64,000 nucleotides of DNA from Pseudorasbora parva (lineage: Eukaryota; Chordata; Actinopteri; Cypriniformes; Gobionidae), in the NCBI RefSeq assembly GCF_024679245.1, contig NC_090174.1:50847538-50911537 (forward strand), written 5' to 3'. The stretch's first letter is position 1. Each line of letters starts with the position of its first letter. The notes below the pieces were generated by a model, which did not search any database, was not told where the DNA came from, and worked only from the letters and a program-made list of their open reading frames with translations. The position numbers and the translations under genes are program-made. This document shows positions 57,580 to 64,000 of this stretch, piece by piece.

Positions 57580-59061
57580 GGTTACACTTTACAATAAGGG
57601 TTCAATAGTTAAAAGTGCCCTAGAATGAAAAATTAAATTAACCATGGCATAGTTGAATAACAAGAGTTCAGTACATGGACATCCCATACAGTGAGTCTCA
57701 AACACCATTGCCTCCTCTTTCATATGCAAATCTTGTTTGTGAAAAACAGGCTATTTTCAACATAACGCCACGTGACGCAATCGCTGGGATCATTAAAATG
57801 TACGCCCCCAATATTTGCATGTAAGCCAATGTTCATTGTCAGGTGGAACTGCGTAGCTGAATCATCGGGAGTTCTGCAGATAAATAAGCATCACGCGAAG
57901 ATAGCGAAAACAGCAGATCATGGAAATAAATGTCAACAGTCATGGTTGATGTTTATTTACAATCGGATAATGCAACAATTTGATTCAAAGTTTTTAGTTT
58001 GCTCGGCCCATTTCACCACGGACAGTTTTTTCTAACCTGTTAGAAAAAACCTGTTTTCTAACAACTAATAGAGTTGTTGAATGTTAAAATAAGGTGAATT
58101 AAATAAAAAATAAGGAACATCCTGGATCTTTTTTTAGCTCTTCTTTATTCTTTTTTAATGTATTATAGAAGTATCGGATCGGGACTCGGTATCGGCAGAT
58201 ACTCAAAATCAAATGACTCGGACTCGAGGGCAAAAAAACCTGATCGGGACATTCCTATAGCTAACGTCTTCTTCACCAAACGATAGTCATTTGACAAGGC
58301 TTCTAGTCAATTTGTTAAATAAATATACATTTTTGAGAACTGAAGTATGATTATTTTGCAGCAGGTGAGTAGTAAACATGACAATGAGTATTTTGAGTGG
58401 CTTCTACATTACTTTGTTTGGCTAAATAAATCGACTTTTAAATCAGTACTCTACTGTCAAACTGTAAATTTACTGTAAACAACATATTTACGCGCTACCC
58501 AGTTCAGTTCGTGATTCAAAGTTAAGAAGCTATCATTGTAAAATCCTTGCCAGGAAGAGTGGTATAAATGTGTTAGCTGTCATTTAGCCGTACAGTGAAA
58601 AAGCGAATAAGAGCAGAACTCTGCATTAATATTTATGACCCTTCCAAATAAGGCAAGAACAGAGGATTACATCCTGGGGACAATTTCTAGGGTTGTAAAT
58701 GGACCTGTAAAACTGTATCTGGACAATGTTTTACCTTAAATAAGCCACATACCCTCTATTTAGATATCAGAGAACAATTGAAAATATTGTTTCAAATAAT
58801 TCTAGGGCACCTTTAACATTAGTTACTTCAGTTAACATGAGAATAAGACTAAACAATACTTCTACGCTACAGCATTTATTAATCGTAGTTAATGTTAGTT
58901 TTATTTGTTAACATTAGTTAATGCACTGTGAACAAACAGTGAATGACTGTTTATTAACTAATATTAAGAAAGTTTAATAAATGTAACAAATGTATTGCAC
59001 ATTGTTGGTTCTTAATACATGAACTAATGTTAATAAATGAGACTTTTTGTAAAGTGTTACC
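57580..59061. mobile_element. GGTTACACTTTACAA-end element, interrupted
   Basis: GGTTACACTTTACAATAAGG at the left and TTTTTGTAAAGTGTTACC at the right are inverted. Its own sequence is 57580-57612 and 58817-59061; the rest is the TTAA-flanked element that inserted into a TTAA within it. Confidence 0.7.
57613..58812 (+). mobile_element. TTAA-flanked Kolobok-like element, nested
   Basis: AAGTGCCCTAGAATGAAAAA at the left and ATTCTAGGGCACCT at the right, with TTAA at 57609-57612 and 58813-58816. Inside, a frame at 57772-58035 ends in SWLMFIYNRIMQQ...FLVCSAHFTTDSFF, which matches the C-terminal half of a THAP finger (W, then C-x2-H-F). At about 58165-58257 lies the end of a hAT-like element (GGGACATTCCTA), so the interior is itself composite. 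Confidence 0.72.
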
Positions 59062-60208
59062 ATCGGTTACCATAGCTTCTGTGGCTTTGATTATGACTGC
59101 TTTTCGCCCATATTTACTTGCTGCAAACTTGCAGACTTTTTTAGAATGTCCATCCATTTCCATCCAAAGTCTTGCTTTTCCTCCCTACTGCTATGTTTGT
59201 GGTGTGATTTATGGGGCTTAAATTGGATTAGGCACTGTTTTGTTACAGGGTCGCACTATAGAGCAAGTCACAATTATTCCACCCTCGTACTAGAGATTGT
59301 GTAGCTTTCGTCACTGTGTTTGTGGTTGGAGTGAGGAACTAATCTCCTGAATGTATCCCGCAGATAGTGCATTAATACATCACATTTGTTTATTTGAGTT
59401 AAGCTAATTCTGAAATTTCTTTGGCCTATACAAATAAATATCTTGATATTGGCGTTTTACTGAACTACTAAATACATAGTGCAGATTAGTATAGTGCTGG
59501 ACTGCTATTGGGAAATGGAAATGTGCTTATAGTCAGAATGTCATTTCAGTATTTTCTGGCCCAAGGGCACAAATGTTATGCAAATCCTCACCCTTTCTTA
59601 AATGTATTCCAGAGCCAAGTAAACTAACTCCCTGCACTCTGAAAATTTCATCCAGTATTTCTATTCTCTCGTTCTCTCTGACTGCAGGGACTCGTCTGTT
59701 GAAGGTTTGAATGGTCTGATGGATTGATGAATTCTGGGACCTTCTGATCTCTCTCTTATTATGGAAAACATCCAATTTTGTGCTAACATTAGCTATATGA
59801 TTGCAAGATTTTATGCTTGAAAGCTTCACTCTCGGTAGATGTCTTCCCTGAAAAACCTTCAGATATTAACTGAAAATCAATAATTCAGTGGCGCGTCCTT
59901 ATGTGACTATTTTAGAAACCCTTGAATGCTAGATCATTCAATCAGTATTGTCTTATACATTCGAATTTAACATTGAATTATAAATACGCACACTTATCAA
60001 AGAAGATATTTATGACATCAGGCAAAATAAGAAAAATCATAATTCATCAATGTTTGCATTTACATATTTGGTTACACATTATTTTAAGTTACCGTGGTTA
60101 CATTATACTTAGTCAAGCGTGTAATGTGCGTAGTAGAGTTTAAGTATGTCACCATAAAATAAAGTTTAAAATACAGTTTTTCAATTTAGGATAACATTAC
60201 TTGGGATT
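59062..60208. other. Non-coding DNA
   Basis: No gene or element is recognised. The 98-codon - strand frame at 59533-59829 has no domain. Confidence 0.4.
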
Positions 60209-60479
60209 CTACTTAATCATAGGAACATATAGCAGACACTTTTTGATGTATTTTAGGCATATATTATGCTAGAGTACACTGTTAGTAATTCTTCAACATT
60301 AGAACAAGGGAAAGCATGCATATGGGCACCTGTTGTGAATCTTCTTAATCATAGGAACATTTATCATTTAGCAGACACTATTTGATGTACTTTAAGCATG
60401 TATTATGCTACAGTACACTGTTAGTAATTCTTCAACATTAGGACAAGGGTAAGCATTCATGTGGGCACCTGTTGTGAAG
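60209..60479. repeat. Tandem duplication of an approximately 135-bp unit
   Basis: The first unit (60209-60340) and second unit (60341-60479) share TTAATCATAGGAACAT, GTACACTGTTAGTAATTCTT and GGGCACCTGTTGTGAA with scattered substitutions and an 8-bp insertion in the second. Confidence 0.88.
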
Positions 60480-61384
60480 CTGATAGACATTTTCTGTGTG
60501 TATAAGTACACTTACATATGCAATTATAAGTGAATGTCTCTATTGTTTCAGTGTTTTACACCAGTCAATCAGAATGCCCTTCAATGCTTGTTTTTTATTC
60601 CTGTATGGGGTAAAAAACAATTAAGGTAAAGGCAGAGAGAAGCACATTGACAGAGAATTGTTCACAAGATTATGACTCACACACAGTTTCTTTTTACTTA
60701 CAGTCTTTCATCCCAGGTGTTTCGAAAACCTTGCATGTTAAACCTCCTGTGGGACTATTGAATGTAAATTGCTGTCTTTTTGGCAGTTTGTGAGACCGAT
60801 GTGCTTATACAAGAGCACAGAGCAATTTGTGGATACAGAACATCTCTACAATGAGAAACATGTCAAATTAACTATAAAGCAAGCTAAAGAAAAAGAAAGC
60901 AATGAAACCAAAATGTATATTAGATTTTTTACATGTGAGTGTTGCTTAAACCAGTCATGGAACTCTAAGGGGGCGCAGGCTGGTCCTTTACATGCAATCT
61001 GCGAGCAATTATATCATTACAAGGCACGTACTGATTGGCCTAGTCCTGCAGCATGCTGTCAGAGTTCCTCCACCATCCCCAGCTCCACCTACCTAGATCT
61101 GCTATATAATGTATATTTATGCAGCAGCAGCAGCATATCTTACATGCTCACAGCAGCGTGTCTGTGTATCTTTCAGCAGTAGCAAGTCCAGAAATAATTA
61201 ACAGCAGCAGCGCCAGGAGATCTAGTCCGCCAAGACCAAATACATTAACACTGCCATATTCAATAACATGCTTAAATATCAGGACAGCTCTCTGAATAGT
61301 TATTGTTATTAAATGCATTAAAGGTGCTGTATGTATACCATATATGGAAGCTTGTTTCCACCACAGAATAAAACATTTTGAAAG
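60480..61384. other. Non-coding DNA
   Basis: The 137-codon frame at 60769-61182 has a cysteine/serine-rich end produced by AGCAGC repeats and no domain I recognise. CAG-type triplet patches lie at 61120-61210. Confidence 0.4.
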
Positions 61385-61700
61385 ATAATTGTGGCTTTTT
61401 ATCTCACAATTGTGAGTGTTTATCTTGAAATTCAGACTTATTTTCCAGAATTTTGGGATAAAGTCAGAATTGCAAGTTTATATGTCACAATTGTGACTTT
61501 ATAACTCACAATTGCGACTATGTCTCACAATTGCGACTATGTCTCACAATTGTGACTTTATACCTTGCAAGTGCCACTTTATATCTAATAATTCTAACTT
61601 TATAACTTGCAATTGTGACTATGTTTCACAATTGTCACACAATTCTGACTATAACTCACAATTTCGACTTTATATTATGCAGTTCTGGGGGGGGGGGGGC
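61385..61700. repeat. Degenerate tandem repeat (CACAATTGTGACTTTATA)
   Basis: About 15 imperfect units of 17-20 bp with the palindromic core CACAATTGTG or its variants. Array and spacing are irregular. Confidence 0.85.
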
Positions 61701-61790
61701 AATTGTGAGATAAAAAGTTATAGTTACCTTTTTAATTTTGTATTCCATAGAATTATGGAATTAATTAATAGAATTCCATATTAATGTATG

Positions 61791-62160
61791 CACTGTAAAA
61801 AATTCACCCGTATTTTTACGGTAAAGTACTGGCAGCTGTGGTTCCAGCCCATTACCGCAATTTTACAGTTTCAACAATGCTGTAATTTCACAGTAAAGTA
61901 CTGGCAAGCTAGTTCCAGTCATTTACCGTAATTTTACGGTTTCCATAATGCTGTAATTTCACAGTAAAGTACTGGCAGCTGTGGTTCCAGCCCTTTACCG
62001 TAATTTTACGGTTTCAATAATGCTGTAATTTCACAGCAAAGTACTGGCAGCTGTGGTTCCAGCCCTTTACCGTAATTTTACAGTTTTTAATTTGTATGGC
62101 TGTTCTGTAATTTCACAAAGTACTGGCAGCAATGGTTCCAACTACAATTCTACAGTATAA
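61791..62160. mobile_element. CACTGTAAAAAATTC-end element with 72-bp tandem units
   Basis: It starts CACTGTAAAAAATTCACCCG. Inside, AGTACTGGCAG recurs at about 61826, 61898, 61968, 62040 and 62120, spaced roughly 72 bp, each with GGTTCCAGCC and TTACCGTAATTTTACGG. The right end is lost after TCTACAGTA. Confidence 0.78.
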
Positions 62161-63021
62161 AAAAAGTTAATATAAATACTGTTTTCTAATTACTCTATTG
62201 TCTGATATCTATTAACATCCCTGTGTACCATAATGTTTACAGACATTCCAAACAGACTTTTTACTCAATGGAAAAAATAAAGAAATAGATTATGGTGTAC
62301 ATTGTTTGCCATTTATTTAAAACAGGTTTTAACAATACATTCAATGCATTTTAAAATGTATTTTCTCTGACTTTCTTTCCTTAAATACTGTTTTAGAAAT
62401 CATTGAGAACCAATGGATCAAAAATCCTTGATAGGGCAAAAAATACTGTCAAAACATCCCAAACCTGCTTTTAAAAGAGCTGGCCTGGGAGGAAGTCCAG
62501 ATCTGAGAGGACATAATCAAGAGAACCAATGGGCGAAAAAAACGTAGGAAGAGGCAAAAAAACAGCCAACACGTGCCACATCAGCTTTTGACAGATCTGG
62601 TCTTAGAGGAAATCCAGGTCTGAAAGGAAAGAAAATCAAGAAAATCTTAGTGGTAAAATAAAGCACATGGCAAAAACTAGTGATCACATACTCTGTGAAA
62701 ACTTTCAAGAGACATAAAATGATCATGTTAATGAACTAAACTAATCTTAAACAGCAATTGAGTGTGCAGTTTGTTTTGAATGTTTGTTACAGCATAGAGG
62801 AAAAACATAAAAAACAATCTTAACAGAAAGATTATGGGGTCAAGACAAGACCAGAAAGTTTAGCTGTGTGTAAAAGAAAGTGATTGTGTTTTTTCCAGTT
62901 GGCCGGATAGGAGTACATTTATTTAGTAGATTTAGGAGTATATTATAATTGTGTATATGTAAAGAGAGCTAAGTTAAATGTAAAACATTTTTTTTACAGC
63001 AGAAGAAGTACATTTGAGAGT
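62161..63021. other. AT-rich DNA with a local duplication
   Basis: Two related blocks, about 62478-62540 (CTGGCCTGGGAGGAAGTCCA) and 62600-62660 (CTGGTCTTAGAGGAAATCCA), suggest an old duplication of about 120 bp. No gene is supported. Confidence 0.4.
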
Positions 63022-63140
63022 ACAGTGGGAAAAAAAGCTGTAAACCCTCAACCTTTGGAATTGGTTGGTTCTCTGCATTAGTTGATCATAAAATTTCATC
63101 TGATTTTTACCAGTCACAAGTATAGACAAACACAATGTCC
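63022..63140. mobile_element. Tc1-like terminal fragment
   Basis: ACAGTGGGAAAAAAAGCTGT and then CATAAAATTTCATCTGATTT and TAGACAAACACAATGT match the terminal arm of a third fish Tc1-type group in my memory. Only the end is present. Confidence 0.5.
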
Positions 63141-63710
63141 TTAGAGGGATAGTTCACCCCAAAAATCCAAAATTTCTAACCCCCATGCTATATATAACAC
63201 ATGACAATCGCATTGATTGGCTGCCATTCTTTTGACACTTAAACACAACAATCTTGAAGTGGATGAATCAATGTCTTCTGAAACCAAACCGTAGATGTGT
63301 GTAATAAAAATATTAATATTTTTAACTCACTTTATTTTTGTGTTAGAAAAACAAACAAAAAATGAAATGCTAACTAAACTATAAATCATTACTTCCAATC
63401 TACTGTCATAAGTAAGTGAAGCTCATGCGAAATGTCGGTTATCTTTGCTTCTGTGTTACTTCTCGAACAAGCTTTCACAATGCACTTACATCACGTCACA
63501 ATGTCCCTCTGATAAGTGCTCATATGACAGTAGACTGGAAGCAATGAGTTATTTAATTTAGCATTTTTAGGTTTTTTTATTTTATTGCACAAACCTATCA
63601 TTTGGCTTTAAAAGGCATTGATTTATCCACTGGGTTCATATGAATTACCATCACGATCGCTGTTCTTTTTTAAGTGTCAGACATGCGACAGCCAATCAAT
63701 GACATTATAT
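63141..63710. mobile_element. AGGGATAGTTCACCCC-end foldback element
   Basis: It starts AGAGGGATAGTTCACCCCAA. A long palindrome follows: GCATTGATTGGCTGCCAT and GACACTTAAAC at about 63210-63245 pair with AAGTGTC and GACAGCCAATCAATGAC at 63673-63703, and ACTTCCAATCTACTGTCAT (63390-63408) pairs with ATGACAGTAGACTGGAAGC (63524-63542). The right terminus is lost. Confidence 0.65.
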
Positions 63711-63789
63711 GGACTCAGAGATGGATTTGTTTCCTAAAAATCTAATTTTGTTTTGGTAATAATTGTTCATGATTCCCTTGTTTGTTCTG

Positions 63790-64000
63790 AGCAGTTAAAC
63801 TGTCCACTGTTCTTCAGAATAAAATCCTCCCACTGGCACCCTTTATAATAGTTGAGTCCATCAGTAGTTCTCATTGTGAAAAAATGGGTCTTTAAATCAT
63901 GCAGTCACTATTGTAAAGGGTTCAATTGTGCAGAATATGCTGGAAAACCAAAACTGTGCAGGACATGGTAGATTTTTCTGAAGAACATTGAGCAGGTTAA
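63790..64000. repeat. Inverted-end repeat cut by the window edge
   Basis: GAGCAGTTAAACTGTCCACTG with TTCTTCAG at the left is mirrored by CTGAAGAACATTGAGCAGGTTAA at the window end, a small foldback of about 210 bp. Confidence 0.55.

Noticed and set aside
60769..61182. 137-codon frame with a cysteine-rich segment (FFTCECCLNQSW)
   Set aside because: No zinc-finger spacing is completed and the C-terminus derives from AGC repeats; probably chance.

Overview
The window is vertebrate DNA from a teleost, most probably a cyprinid such as a zebrafish relative. The evidence is AT-rich DNA packed with Tc1, hAT, TTAA-targeting and foldback elements of types abundant in cyprinids, long CA/GT and TA microsatellites, a tRNA-derived SINE, and one intron-containing gene whose protein matches fish ATAD1. 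Bacterial-style features such as operons, ribosome binding sites and CRISPR arrays do not apply. Family recognition is by eye and memory; no database search was run.

The one host gene I can support is atad1 (probably the atad1a paralogue) on the + strand. A TATA-less promoter and non-coding exon lie near 29255-29326. Nine coding exons run from 29786 to 35918 and give a 380-residue protein: an N-terminal membrane helix followed by a AAA+ ATPase with Walker A, Walker B, pore-loop aromatics, sensor 1 and arginine fingers intact. Every junction fits GT-AG and the frame closes exactly. Introns 2, 4, 7 and 8 carry transposon copies, and the two short introns flanking exon 6 are largely CA repeats.

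Layout. 1-6470: a hAT end, a 42-bp minisatellite and two decayed Tc1 copies. 6507-12781: a clean three-level nest, with a TTAA-flanked element holding an LTR retrotransposon, which in turn holds a hAT element. The LTR element lies on the - strand, has nearly identical 1031-bp LTRs, lacks reverse transcriptase and encodes a gag-like protein with about 36 copies of a ten-residue repeat. 12782-29250: mostly non-coding DNA with scattered elements. 29255-about 37055: atad1. 37093-64000: non-coding DNA with nested elements, palindromes and microsatellites, and possible conserved non-coding islands that I cannot verify.

The most interesting signals concern mobile DNA. The primer-binding site of the LTR element is exactly complementary over 11 nt to the predicted 5' end of its own transcript, as in the self-priming Tf1/sushi group. 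A separate inverted-repeat family (TAGCCT...AGGCTA) occurs three times, each copy bounded by a 9-bp target duplication.
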